A stretch of DNA of 16,575 nucleotides from Gammaproteobacteria bacterium (GCA_013139395.1 WTAX01000112.1:1-16575), one strand, 5' to 3'. Positions 1-8,079 are shown, counted from the stretch's first letter. A program made the numbers and translations. The notes: generated by a model from the sequence alone, not told the origin.

Positions 1-207
1 TTTTAATTTGTCTCTTAATGCCGGATCCTGAACGACCAGAAAATGCCAGGGCTCAAAGCCGAATGAGCTGGGGGAGAGACGGGCGCTTTCTAAAATATAT
101 TGAAAATCATCATCAGAAATTTTTTTATTTTCATCAAACACTTTGCATGCATGGCGAAAGTTCATCATTTCAATAAACTGCTCTTTCATCTCTTTCATCT
201 CTTTCAT
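1..207 (-). CDS. Nitroreductase family protein, N-terminal part (gene runs off the left edge)
   Basis: The first 69 residues of a nitroreductase-like flavoenzyme are visible. Such enzymes use FMN and NAD(P)H to reduce nitro compounds, quinones or related substrates in the cytosol. The visible signature is [14 protein letters not shown], then [22 protein letters not shown]; the SPSS-G-PW stretch is the FMN-contact region of the NfsB/NAD(P)H-dependent oxidoreductase group. The C-terminal two thirds lie outside the window, so substrate cannot be inferred. The start at 207 is favoured because AGG lies five bases upstream (complement of 213-215). The protein begins with a threefold MKE repeat encoded by a 9-bp tandem repeat, so three in-frame ATGs (207, 198, 189) are possible starts. 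Family call is firm, exact function is not. Confidence 0.8.
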   Translation of the reverse strand, partial: MKEMKEMKEQFIEMMNFRHACKVFDENKKISDDDFQYILESARLSPSSFGFEPWHFLVVQDPALRDKLK

Positions 208-243
208 CAAACCTCATTGAGTAAATTTGTTGCTAAAACCTTT

Positions 244-408
244 ACCTTATCGTAACTATTCAGTATGTATTCCTAAATAATGCTTGTTAAGCCCATGGTC
301 ACTTCTTTTTCTAACTTTGAGAACTCGCTGCGCTCAGACAATCAAAGTCAGAAAAAGAAGCAACCACAGGCTTTTTGTAAATAATTCGCTGAATAGTTAC
401 ACCTTATC
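244..408. mobile_element. MITE-like element, IS66-type ends, with 8-bp target duplication
   Basis: Positions 252-263 (GTAACTATTCAG) and 389-400 (CTGAATAGTTAC) are perfect 12-bp terminal inverted repeats. They are flanked exactly by the direct repeat ACCTTATC at 244-251 and 401-408. Inside is a second, 19-bp inverted repeat with one mismatch (302-320 against 342-360), so the 149-bp unit folds into a long hairpin. An 8-bp duplication and ends starting GTAA are the known hallmarks of the IS66 family, so a non-autonomous IS66-related element is the best guess. It encodes nothing credible; a 69-codon open frame crossing it (284-493) is a by-product of the hairpin. Confidence 0.8.
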
Positions 409-579
409 TATTATTACATCTTTAACAACTCCAAGAAAGCGCTTAAAAGGATCAGATTTTGCTATTATGACAGGTAAAAAATATCTGCTTTAATGAACTG
501 TAAGGACATTGTTGTTTTCTAATACGATAAGTTTGAGCGTTAAAGAGATAATATGAAGGGATAACTGATATGTGATGTT
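409..579. other. Intergenic stretch with no recognised feature
   Basis: AT-rich spacer between the MITE-like element and the 580-670 hairpin. I see no credible gene, RNA or terminator in it. Confidence 0.6.
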
Positions 580-670
580 TGGCGTGATGATAGCAAGGTG
601 CTTTTTAAAATAATATGCAATGGGGGGGAGGTTTGCATTATAAAAAAAACACCTTGCTATAGTCACGCCA
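580..670. repeat. 91-bp long imperfect hairpin
   Basis: The left arm (580-620, starting TGGCGTGA) and right arm (632-670, ending TCACGCCA) are reverse complements over almost their full length. They share the blocks TGGCGTGA, ATAGCAAGGTG, a T-rich run and TGCAA. The loop is G-rich (621-631). No target duplication is evident at the borders, so it may be a small palindromic repeat element or a transcribed structured RNA. It lies outside any gene. Confidence 0.7.
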
Positions 671-689
671 TGAGTAATGTGGCTATAGC

Positions 690-711
690 GAGTGGGACAA
701 TTGTCTCACTC
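690..711. promoter_or_regulatory. 22-bp near-perfect palindrome, operator-like
   Basis: The two half-sites GAGTGGGACAA and TTGTCTCACTC are reverse complements with one mismatch and no spacer. Such a compact dyad could bind a dimeric regulator. No promoter or gene start nearby shows what it would control. Confidence 0.3.
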
Positions 712-752
712 AAAACAGAAAACATGAAGATTTCTGTGAGTGCCTGTTGTAG

Positions 753-780
753 TAAATCTATAGTTTAAACTATAGATTTA
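753..780. repeat. 28-bp perfect palindrome overlapping the stop codon of the DUF2892 gene
   Basis: Two 14-base arms (left arm TAAATCTATAGTTT) are exact reverse complements with no spacer, and the far end includes the TAA stop of the gene at 778-972. In RNA this could form a 3-prime hairpin, but no U-tract follows on the minus strand, so a classical intrinsic terminator is doubtful. Confidence 0.6.
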
Positions 781-972
781 GTCCTTACACTTGCTGCAGG
801 TATTAATACCAAGCAATGGGTATAGTGGGCAGAAGTTAAATAAGCCTGTTAATAAAGGAACTACGCCAACCCAACCCCATGGGTTCATTACCGGTACTAA
901 AAAGACTGAGGCAATTAAAACAACACCCAGAACAACACGTAAAATCTTATCTATTCCACCAACGTTTTTCAT
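778..972 (-). CDS. DUF2892 family small inner-membrane protein
   Basis: 64 residues. It opens with KNVGGIDKILRVVLGVVLI, followed by a second hydrophobic stretch (about residues 34-46) and NFCPLYPLLGINTC near the end. This is the DUF2892 pattern, the same fold as the membrane tail of the rhodanese YgaP: two helices with a conserved CPLY motif. Cysteines at 48, 59 and 62 could bind a metal or persulfide; this is inference. There is no rhodanese domain, so it is the stand-alone form. GGAG eight bases before the ATG fixes the start. It is separated from the upstream Crp/Fnr gene by an element and a bidirectional terminator, so it is probably transcribed alone. Function is unknown; in related bacteria DUF2892 proteins often sit near sulfur-handling genes. 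Confidence 0.85.
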   Translation of the reverse strand: MKNVGGIDKILRVVLGVVLIASVFLVPVMNPWGWVGVVPLLTGLFNFCPLYPLLGINTCSKCKD

Positions 973-1029
973 TCTATTAAGCTCCGTATGAATTTATTTA
1001 TTTGTTTAAGTGGGGTTATTGTGCCAGAT

Positions 1030-1076
1030 AAAAAAAAAGCGTTAAGTGATAATGTCACTTAAAACGCATTTTTTTT
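1030..1076. terminator. Bidirectional intrinsic terminator
   Basis: An A-run, the stem GCGTT-AAGTGA paired with TCACTT-AAAACGC (two-base bulge, short loop), then a run of eight T. It can terminate transcription on either strand. On the minus strand it separates the Crp/Fnr gene from the DUF2892 gene. Confidence 0.8.
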
Positions 1077-1115
1077 AAAGAATAATGATTTTTTATTTCA
1101 ATTGTAGTCAGTGGC

Positions 1116-1280
1116 TTAGGGCCTCGGAAAAAATGATTTGTCCCAAATAGCACAGGCATTTTGTTCAGATTTTAGGCGTATTAAAGGGCGCATAGTTGTT
1201 CTACGCAACCTTTGATACAACGACAAATCTGGGCAAAAGGGCAAGCTAGGTGGGATGAATCATTATTTCCGCGGCCCTTA
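1116..1280. repeat. 159-bp inverted-repeat (MITE-like) element flanked by TTA
   Basis: The left end at 1119 (GGGCCTCGGAAA) matches the reverse complement of the right end at 1277 (GGGCCGCGGAAA). The match continues inward through ATGATT and the TCCCA/TGGGA blocks. A second inner stem pairs CAGATTT (near 1168) with AAATCTG (near 1225). TTA occurs directly outside both ends (1116-1118, 1278-1280), compatible with a 3-bp target duplication. The right end lies about 11 bp from the Crp/Fnr stop codon. No coding potential was seen. Confidence 0.6.
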
Positions 1281-1290
1281 TGTGATGATG

Positions 1291-1971
1291 TTATTTAAAA
1301 CTCTTTGTTAGTGGAAGTAAGGTTGCTAAAGCATCATGGTTTGTGATTTCAATTTTGCCCCGACTCAGTTTTACCCAACCTTTATTTTCAAACTCTTTTA
1401 ATTGCCTGCTGATCACTTCACGAGCTGAACCTAACTCTGTTGCTAAGACTTGATGGGTTGTACGAATAGGGGTATTGACTGAGCCATGTTCTAATAAGAA
1501 TTTAGCTAAGCGAATATCAAGTTTGGCAAAACTGATTTCTTCAACCAGAGTAATTAGTTTAATGAGGCGATCACCGTAGGAATGAAAAACCTGCTTTCTA
1601 AAGGCCTTTGATTCACCCATATATTGTTCAAAGACAGGTTTAGGTATGGCCAATGCTAAAACATCTGTTTCGGTAACGCCTTCAGCAGGGTAGTCTTCAG
1701 AAGAGATTAAGCAGCTAGTGGTTAAAACACAGGAACCACCACTGGTGATATGATAAAGCACAATTTCACGACCATTTTCTGCACGAGTGATGACTTTAAC
1801 GGAACCAGAAATAACCAGTAAATAATTAAGGCACTGATCACCTTGATGAAATATAGTGGTTCCTTCAGGGATGGTCATTTGCTGACAGTGTTCAAGTATA
1901 TTGATACCATCCTTACCTTTTGCATCGTTTAGCTTTGGAAAAAGGCTTAAAATTGTATTTGTCAGTTCCAT
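1291..1971 (-). CDS. Crp/Fnr family transcriptional regulator
   Basis: 226 residues with the two-domain Crp/Fnr layout. The N-terminal cyclic-nucleotide-binding-like beta-barrel spans roughly 20-140 (IPEGTTIFHQGDQCLNYLLV, then SGSVKVI), followed by a long dimerisation helix. A C-terminal winged helix-turn-helix spans about 165-215, with recognition segment LGSAREVISRQLKEF. The N-terminal cysteine cluster that holds the Fe-S centre of true FNR is absent, so the signal is not oxygen sensing by that route. The effector is unknown. The gene starts 29 bp after the D-cysteine desulfhydrase-like gene on the same strand, so the two are probably co-transcribed and the regulator may respond to sulfur or redox state (inference). 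The family is certain, the target genes are not. Confidence 0.9.
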   Translation of the reverse strand: MELTNTILSLFPKLNDAKGKDGINILEHCQQMTIPEGTTIFHQGDQCLNYLLVISGSVKVITRAENGREIVLYHITSGGSCVLTTSCLISSEDYPAEGVTETDVLALAIPKPVFEQYMGESKAFRKQVFHSYGDRLIKLITLVEEISFAKLDIRLAKFLLEHGSVNTPIRTTHQVLATELGSAREVISRQLKEFENKGWVKLSRGKIEITNHDALATLLPLTKSFK

Positions 1972-2000
1972 GGTTGTTTATATTCCCCCTTGAATATTTC

Positions 2001-2981
2001 TTATTTCTCTTTTGATAAAAAGGCCTGAAATTTTTTATTCATTCCTCTTTTACCTTGCAGACCCCCAGTGTGTATGGCAATAATTTTGCTGCCTTTGGGG
2101 AAAAAATCCTTGTCAACCATGCTTACCATAGCACACATCATTTTAGCTGTGTAGACTGGATCTAATTCTACCTGATATTTTTTTTCGAAGTCATGAATAA
2201 ACAGTGCAAGTTGTTGATTAATTTTACCAAAACCACCAAAACTCCAGTCATATAATAATTCCCATTGAGTTATTGCGGGTCCTTTTTTTTGTGTATTTAA
2301 AAGTTCCTGAATGACTGGTTTTAGAAACTGACCGCCTTTCATTGCTGGAAAACCAAGTACTTTGGTTTTGTGTGAGTTTAATAAATTAAGTCCGGTGATA
2401 ATTCCAGCCATTGTTCCACCTGTGCCGCAAGGTACACAGACATAATCTGCATCATCGGGGATAAATGAAGCAATTTCTGAAGCTCCTAAAACAGCCAGTG
2501 CATTGGTACCGCCTTCGGGGACAAGGTAAAATTGGTCAGCTAATTTTCCTTCACAAAAAGGATCTTCCGCGGCAATTAATTCTTTAATTTGTTGAATGAC
2601 TTCTGGTTGATGCTTATTTCGATAGGTTTGACGATTAAGATAAAACAGCTTCATTCCCTGGGTAGTGACATCGGACAGTGTTGGATTAAGCGGCAGGTGC
2701 TCTTCGCCGCGAATGATGCCGATGGTATTAAAACCACCGGCTTTTCCTGCGCTGGCAAGCGCATGCAAATGGTTGGAATATGGCCCGCCAAAGCTGAGCA
2801 AGGTTTTATAGTTCTGTTTTTTTGCTGCAATTAAATTATGCTTAAGCTTAAACCATTTATTACCGGAAATAATCGGATCAGTCTTATCTGTTCTTAAAAT
2901 TTGCAGTGTTAAGCCTTTTTCTGCGAACAAGGGATGATGAATTGTTTCTAATGGAATTGGAGGCATTGGTTTTGTATGCAT
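2001..2981 (-). CDS. D-cysteine desulfhydrase / ACC deaminase family PLP enzyme
   Basis: 326 residues, the usual length. Members bind pyridoxal phosphate and break down D-cysteine to pyruvate, sulfide and ammonia, or deaminate 1-aminocyclopropane-1-carboxylate. The PLP lysine is expected in SGNKWFKLKHN (Lys42). SFGGPYSNHLHALA is the substrate-loop motif, and the phosphate cup is CGTGGTMAG near residue 187. The aspartate-poor, tryptophan-containing GNKW motif differs from the GNKTRK of classical ACC deaminases, so the D-cysteine or a related amino-acid lyase reading is preferred. No strong ribosome site precedes the ATG. The gene is divergent from hda and probably forms an operon with the Crp/Fnr gene downstream. 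Substrate specificity is inferred. Confidence 0.85.
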   Translation of the reverse strand: MHTKPMPPIPLETIHHPLFAEKGLTLQILRTDKTDPIISGNKWFKLKHNLIAAKKQNYKTLLSFGGPYSNHLHALASAGKAGGFNTIGIIRGEEHLPLNPTLSDVTTQGMKLFYLNRQTYRNKHQPEVIQQIKELIAAEDPFCEGKLADQFYLVPEGGTNALAVLGASEIASFIPDDADYVCVPCGTGGTMAGIITGLNLLNSHKTKVLGFPAMKGGQFLKPVIQELLNTQKKGPAITQWELLYDWSFGGFGKINQQLALFIHDFEKKYQVELDPVYTAKMMCAMVSMVDKDFFPKGSKIIAIHTGGLQGKRGMNKKFQAFLSKEK

Positions 2982-3124
2982 AATTATCTACATATTATTT
3001 TCTAAATAAGATAAATGTTTAGTGTGAATGATATTATAATGTCCATAATTTGAGAATTACAATCATTTACGTTGAGCTTATGGATTGAATTCAGGACTTA
3101 ATTAACCCCCAAATCTATTAAATA

Positions 3125-3799
3125 ATGAAAAATCAGTTACCACTTTCGCTTCAGGCTGCAGAACATGCCAGTTTTGATAATTTTATTGCGGGTGAAAACC
3201 AACAATTAATATTTTCTCTGCTTAATGAAAATGAGCCATTGATCGTTGTCTGGGGCGATGAGGGCTCAGGTAAAACTCATTTACTGCAAGCTCTATCAAG
3301 TCAATATCAGGCCAATGGCCTCAATGCTCTCTATATACCTCTGCAAATCGATGATGATTTTTCTCCTGAGTTATTAGATGGTTTAGAAATGATGGATCTG
3401 GTTTGTCTGGATGATATTCATACCATCTCGGGAAATCAGGAATGGGAAGTGGCTTTATTTCATTTTTTTAACAAAATCAGAGAAAATAATGGTCGTCTAA
3501 TTCTTGCGGCAAACAATAGTGCGCTTAATTTAGATATTCAACTACCTGATTTAAAATCACGTCTAAGCTGGGGGCTTACCTATCAGACACAAAATCTGTC
3601 AGATAAGGATAAAATTAAAGTCTTAAAACTCAGAGCACATGAGAGAGGTTTTGAAATGACGGATGAGGTGGCTAATTATTTATTAAAACATGCCACCAGA
3701 GAGTTGTCTGCATTGATTAAACTGCTGGAAAAACTGGATTATGAAAGCCTGGTAAAACAACGAAAATTAACAATCCCTTTTATAAAGAACTACTTGTAA
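3125..3799 (+). CDS. hda: DnaA regulatory inactivator Hda
   Basis: 224 residues, a DnaA-like AAA+ protein without the DNA-binding domain. Hda, bound to the DNA-loaded sliding clamp, stimulates ATP hydrolysis by DnaA and so prevents re-initiation of replication. The clamp-binding motif is QLPLSL at residues 4-9. Walker A is GDEGSGKT (44-51), Walker B is LVCLDDIH (92-99), and the C-terminal lid has the sensor-2 region ATRELSALIKLLEKLD. The ribosome site is weak. The gene is convergent with DUF2069 and wrbA, a gene neighbourhood common in Gammaproteobacteria, which strengthens the call. An AT-rich divergent promoter region lies at 2982-3124, with TATAAT near 3034. Confidence 0.93.
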   Translation: MKNQLPLSLQAAEHASFDNFIAGENQQLIFSLLNENEPLIVVWGDEGSGKTHLLQALSSQYQANGLNALYIPLQIDDDFSPELLDGLEMMDLVCLDDIHTISGNQEWEVALFHFFNKIRENNGRLILAANNSALNLDIQLPDLKSRLSWGLTYQTQNLSDKDKIKVLKLRAHERGFEMTDEVANYLLKHATRELSALIKLLEKLDYESLVKQRKLTIPFIKNYL

Positions 3800-3824
3800 T
3801 TAATTGATTGTTAACGATGTTATA

Positions 3825-4262
3825 TTAGGTTTTATCTTCGGGTGTTTTGTTAGCTTGCTGTTTTACGGCTTCTTCTTTAACTTGTTGTTTAAATTTTTTC
3901 TTAAAGATCCTTGCGTACATTACACAGCCTGAATACATCATAAATGAACTGAGTGTTTCAATTAACCCTGCATACCAAATGTCAGGATAGGCTGATATCT
4001 CGCTGATACCATGAGCAAAATAAGCTAAAGAAAGAAAACTTGCCCATTGATAGGTATAGAGCTTATTTCTTAATAAGCCGCGCATAGGGAGTACAAGAGG
4101 GCCTGCAATAACAATAAGTACTAATGCAATAGGAAAATGTTTTGATGGAATCAACCAGACTATATTGATCATTAGAATAATAAATAGGGAAAAATAGCCA
4201 ACTAGTGCTAAATTTTGTGCAAAGCGAAGCTTTTCTGATTCTTCAGTAAGATTTTCTGTCAT
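3825..4262 (-). CDS. DUF2069 family membrane protein
   Basis: 145 residues with four hydrophobic segments (roughly 15-37, 43-58, 71-85 and 94-116) and a charged C-terminal tail rich in lysine and glutamate. The order of helices and the LPMRGLL motif between helices 2 and 3 match the DUF2069 family, a small gammaproteobacterial inner-membrane protein of unknown function. It lies 4 bp downstream of wrbA on the same strand, so the two form an operon; this pairing is conserved in many gammaproteobacteria. It converges with hda, whose stop is 25 bp away. Confidence 0.88.
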   Translation of the reverse strand: MTENLTEESEKLRFAQNLALVGYFSLFIILMINIVWLIPSKHFPIALVLIVIAGPLVLPMRGLLRNKLYTYQWASFLSLAYFAHGISEISAYPDIWYAGLIETLSSFMMYSGCVMYARIFKKKFKQQVKEEAVKQQANKTPEDKT

Positions 4263-4266
4263 TTTA

Positions 4267-4917
<651 letters not shown>

Positions 4918-5036
4918 TTAAAGAGATAATTGAATATTTAACTAATAACCCTATATTTTATTAAGTTATAAGCCCAAAAAAAGGTAATGTTAGCACATTA
5001 AACTATGTTTATAGATAATCTATTTAAATACTTTTC

Positions 5037-5065
5037 TTGACAGTTTTATAAGGCAATGGTAACTT
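5037..5065 (+). promoter_or_regulatory. Possible sigma-70 promoter for the SoxXA-binding-like lipoprotein gene
   Basis: TTGACA at 5037-5042 is a consensus -35 box. Seventeen bases later is TAACTT, a weak -10. The 4864-5162 spacer is otherwise AT-rich and holds nothing else I can name. Confidence 0.4.
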
Positions 5066-5162
5066 TGCTATAGCTTAAACATAGATAGCCAAATTGGCAA
5101 GAGCTCAATCAGGAGCTTAATTAATAATAAGCAAATAAATACAATCAGGAGTCATTAATATA

Positions 5163-5519
5163 ATGAAATTTAAAAAATATGCTAAGTATCTGGGGGTGGC
5201 TACTTTAGCATTTGGTCTCGCAACAGGTTGTCAGAGTACTGGTTCTACATCTAATACCGGGGCTGCACTTTCAGCAAATGATCAGGCTGTGCAGCAGATC
5301 ATTACGGATGCTAAAGCCGCTCTCTCAGTTGCTAAAACGGGTGGTTATGCCTGGCGTGATACAGGTAAATTTATCAAGCAGGCTGAAGAAGCATTAGCGG
5401 ACGGTAATACCGCTAAGGCAAGCTCTTTAGCAACAAAAGCACTAGAGCAGACTGAAATGGCTAAAAAGCAGGACGCTGAACAAGATAAAGCGGTTAAAGA
5501 ACGTTTTAATCAGTCTTAA
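5163..5519 (+). CDS. Lipoprotein resembling SoxXA-binding protein (SoxK/SAXB-like)
   Basis: 118 residues. A signal peptide ends in the lipobox LATGC (lipidated Cys23), so the mature protein is anchored in the envelope. After a serine/glycine/asparagine-rich linker comes an alpha-helical part, about 38-115: alanine-rich, with TGGYAWRDTGKFIKQAEEAL followed by a second helix rich in alanine and lysine. The WRDT motif and paired helices resemble the SoxXA-binding protein that assists the thiosulfate-oxidising SoxXA cytochrome. No sox genes are visible here, so it may be a stand-alone paralogue or a general periplasmic helper. GGAG at 5148-5151 lies a little far (11 bases) from the ATG. A clear terminator follows, so it is probably monocistronic. 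Confidence 0.6.
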   Translation: MKFKKYAKYLGVATLAFGLATGCQSTGSTSNTGAALSANDQAVQQIITDAKAALSVAKTGGYAWRDTGKFIKQAEEALADGNTAKASSLATKALEQTEMAKKQDAEQDKAVKERFNQS

Positions 5520-5527
5520 TAGTGACT

Positions 5528-5562
5528 GAACTGTATTACAGTTAATTTGTGTAATACAGTTC
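5528..5562 (+). repeat. Hairpin just after the lipoprotein gene
   Basis: Perfect 12-bp arms GAACTGTATTAC (5528-5539) and GTAATACAGTTC (5551-5562). There is no T-run after it; it probably protects the transcript end ahead of the true terminator. Confidence 0.6.
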
Positions 5563-5578
5563 TTAAAAACTATTTAAA

Positions 5579-5610
5579 AAAGAGGGGATGAAAATCCCCT
5601 CTTTTTTTTT
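5579..5610 (+). terminator. Intrinsic terminator of the lipoprotein gene
   Basis: Stem AGAGGGGAT / ATCCCCTCT around a GAAA loop, followed by nine T residues: a textbook rho-independent terminator. Confidence 0.92.
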
Positions 5611-5757
5611 GCAAAGGATGGCTTTATACTGTGAAGCGCATGGCTTATCAGCTGACTATTTATGGATGATTGTATTAGTTTTGCACTGTATTCATAGAGG
5701 TAGAGTTGTTTTTTTCTCTACATTATCTTGTATTATATTAACTCGAAAACTCCCCGG

Positions 5758-6957
5758 ATGAACTATTTTAAAATTATTGCTCATTTTTTTCTTTTTGTAA
5801 TACAGCGATTTTTGGCATTACGTTGTACAGAAATAGCGGCATCTCTGAGTTATACATCACTTTTATCGCTTGTTCCTTTGTTAGCTGTTATTTTTGCTGG
5901 TTTTTCATCATTTTCAGTTTTCCAGGAATTATTAACAGAAATACAACACTTCATCTTCGCCAATTTTGTTCCCTCTTCAAGTGAGCTTATACAAGAATAT
6001 TTAAATGAATTTGTCGGCAAAGCATCGCAATTAACATTGGTTGGTTTACTGGGGTTATTTGTTGTGGCGCTTATGTTAATGTGGCAAATTGATAAGGCTC
6101 TTAATCACATATGGGGTGCTAATAAGGCTAAGAATTTCTTAAGAACCTTTTTGATCTATTGGGCTGTTTTGACTCTTGGGCCTGTGTTGATGGGAGTGAG
6201 TTTAATGGTCACTTCTTATATTGTTTCATTACCCTTAATTAGTGATGCAGCAGATACCATTGGTATAAGAACGCAAGTGTTGTTAATCATCCCTTTTGTT
6301 ATGACCTTATTGGCTTTTACGCTTATTTATCTCATTATACCGAATACCCATGTTACTTTTTTTCATGCACTTGCTGGAGGCATTACCGCTGCTTTATTTT
6401 TTGAACTGGCTAAGAGAGGTTTTGCATTATATGTGAGTCATAATACCACTTACACAAGTCTCTATGGTGCTTTGGCCACTGTGCCTATATTTTTAATCTG
6501 GATATATATTTCCTGGCTGGTGACTTTGCTGGGGGCTGTAACGACTCGTTCGATGACCTTATTTGACTTTTCATTAACTCAACGTTGTTATTCTTCACAT
6601 CGTTTTCTCTCTGCATTTCATATACTAAGGGTTCTATCAAAAGCCTCTCAAAATGGCCAGGCATTGCCTGATGAACATTTTCATAAAGACTCCTTTTTGT
6701 ATGATGAAAAATATATGGATGAAATTTTATATGAATTAGAAAAGTCAGGTTGGATATTAAAAACTGAAAATGAACTCTGGGTGCTGGCCAAAGATCTGGA
6801 TGATGTGACCTTGTGGGATTTATATCAAAAATTACCTTATTCTTTACCAAAATTTGATACAGAGGAACCTTTATCCTCTATCATAGGTCAAAGCAATAAG
6901 GTTTTGGCCCAAGAGCTTGATTTTCCCTTAAAAACAATATTTTTACGTTATGATTAA
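5758..6957 (+). CDS. YihY/BrkB family inner-membrane protein
   Basis: 399 residues from the ATG at 5758. The frame is open back to a TTG at 5728, but I see no ribosome site for either, and the ATG start begins directly with the family pattern. The family signature RCTEIAASLSYTSLLSLVPLLAV is followed by about six membrane helices, ending near GALATVPIFLIWIYISWLVTLLGAV. The last 130 residues form a soluble tail (winged-helix-like, inferred) that is common in gammaproteobacterial members. The family was once called RNase BN by mistake; its role in the envelope is not settled. The next gene starts 59 bp downstream, so read-through into the thioredoxin operon is possible. Confidence 0.88.
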   Translation: MNYFKIIAHFFLFVIQRFLALRCTEIAASLSYTSLLSLVPLLAVIFAGFSSFSVFQELLTEIQHFIFANFVPSSSELIQEYLNEFVGKASQLTLVGLLGLFVVALMLMWQIDKALNHIWGANKAKNFLRTFLIYWAVLTLGPVLMGVSLMVTSYIVSLPLISDAADTIGIRTQVLLIIPFVMTLLAFTLIYLIIPNTHVTFFHALAGGITAALFFELAKRGFALYVSHNTTYTSLYGALATVPIFLIWIYISWLVTLLGAVTTRSMTLFDFSLTQRCYSSHRFLSAFHILRVLSKASQNGQALPDEHFHKDSFLYDEKYMDEILYELEKSGWILKTENELWVLAKDLDDVTLWDLYQKLPYSLPKFDTEEPLSSIIGQSNKVLAQELDFPLKTIFLRYD

Positions 6958-7015
6958 ATGTTACTTATTTTAAAAATACAAAATAAACTCTGATAAGTGA
7001 GTTAAAAGAGACCCT

Positions 7016-7504
7016 ATGAACAATAAAATGACGCGCTGCATACTACTATTAATCTCCTTATTCTTTTTATCCTCAACTGCATCAGCAGTTGATTTCTCCT
7101 TTACTGATACGGAAGGTGAAGCGCATAAGTTATCTCAATATAAAGGTAAATGGGTGCTGGTGAATTTTTGGGCAACCTGGTGTCCGCCTTGTCGTAAAGA
7201 AATTCCTGATTTATCCGATTTTCATTTAGAACATGATGATGCGGTAGTTATTGGTGTCAATTATGAGCCGGGTCTTAAAGACGAACGTTTGAAAAAGTTT
7301 ATTGCTCTTTATCTGGTTACTTATCCTGTCACTCGAGTGAATGATGAGATCATTAAAGTATTGGGAGAACCTCGCGGTTTGCCGACATCAATTTTAATTG
7401 ACCCTCAGGGTAATATTGCCAGGAGGATATCAGGAATGGTTGATGAGAGACGGTTAAATAAAATTATTGAACAATACAAAAGCAAAATGGCACAGGGGAA
7501 ATAA
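7016..7504 (+). CDS. TlpA-like periplasmic thioredoxin
   Basis: 162 residues. A signal peptide (1-24, ending in TASA) exports it. The thioredoxin fold follows, with active site WCPPC (Cys56 and Cys59) in NFWATWCPPCRKEIPDL and the cis-proline loop GLPTSILIDPQG. This is the TlpA/ResA/DsbE type, which reduces disulfides in the periplasm, for example in cytochrome c maturation or other partner proteins. It is the first gene of a tight set: the SoxW-like gene begins 2 bp after its stop. AGAGA before the ATG is an acceptable ribosome site. The actual partner is unknown; the neighbours suggest an envelope redox role. Confidence 0.9.
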   Translation: MNNKMTRCILLLISLFFLSSTASAVDFSFTDTEGEAHKLSQYKGKWVLVNFWATWCPPCRKEIPDLSDFHLEHDDAVVIGVNYEPGLKDERLKKFIALYLVTYPVTRVNDEIIKVLGEPRGLPTSILIDPQGNIARRISGMVDERRLNKIIEQYKSKMAQGK

Positions 7505-7506
7505 AA

Positions 7507-8079
7507 TTGCTTAAAATTAAATGTATGAAAGAAGATAAAGCCCATCAGATAAATTTTCTTAATGGCTTTATCAGTCTTTTCTTATTATTGGCATTGACAT
7601 CACTTTCTTATGCCGCACCGACAAAAAATGCAGAAGAGCATTTTTTTGATTCGACTTTTGGTGATTTCTCGGAAGAGTTGGATAATGCCAGGGAACAGGG
7701 TAAGCAAGGTATTTTAGTTTTTTTTGAGATGGATGACTGTCCTTTTTGTCATTGGATGAAAACCAATGTATTAAATCAAAAAGAGGTACAAGCTTATTTT
7801 AAAAAGAACTTTCTGATTTTTTCAGTGGATATAGAAGGGGATGTTGAAATCACAAATTTCAAAGGTGAAACGATGACGCAAAAAGATTTTTCATTTAAAG
7901 AAAATCGTGTCAGAGCAACACCTGTTTTAGCATTCTTTGACCTTGATGGTAAGCGTGTGATGCGCTTTACTGGAAGAACTTCCAGTGCAGATGAGTTTCT
8001 TCTATTAGGACAATTTGTCGCGGATAAAGAATATAAAAAGACAAAATTTTCGAAATATAAGCGCTTACATAAGAAATAA
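7507..8079 (+). CDS. SoxW-like exported thioredoxin-fold protein
   Basis: 190 residues if it starts at the TTG (7507), which has AGGGG eight bases upstream. The alternative ATG at 7525 has no visible ribosome site but gives a neater signal peptide. Hydrophobic signal segment at about 21-35, then mature protein with DDCPFCHWM (Cys78 and Cys81, a CPFC redox site) and the cis-proline loop RATPVLAFFDLDGK. The long thioredoxin-like insert and CPFC site recall SoxW and related periplasmic thioredoxins that reduce sulfur-carrier proteins. It is co-transcribed with the TlpA-like gene. Two different exported thioredoxins in one operon suggest a reductant relay. The SoxW link is by similarity of pattern only. 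Confidence 0.75.
   Translation: MLKIKCMKEDKAHQINFLNGFISLFLLLALTSLSYAAPTKNAEEHFFDSTFGDFSEELDNAREQGKQGILVFFEMDDCPFCHWMKTNVLNQKEVQAYFKKNFLIFSVDIEGDVEITNFKGETMTQKDFSFKENRVRATPVLAFFDLDGKRVMRFTGRTSSADEFLLLGQFVADKEYKKTKFSKYKRLHKK

Noticed and set aside
284..493. 69-codon plus-strand open frame
   Set aside because: It crosses the MITE-like hairpin and its target duplication; composition is not protein-like.
5728..5757. TTG start for the YihY/BrkB gene
   Set aside because: It would add ten unlike residues and has no ribosome site; the ATG at 5758 begins at the family's usual N-terminus.
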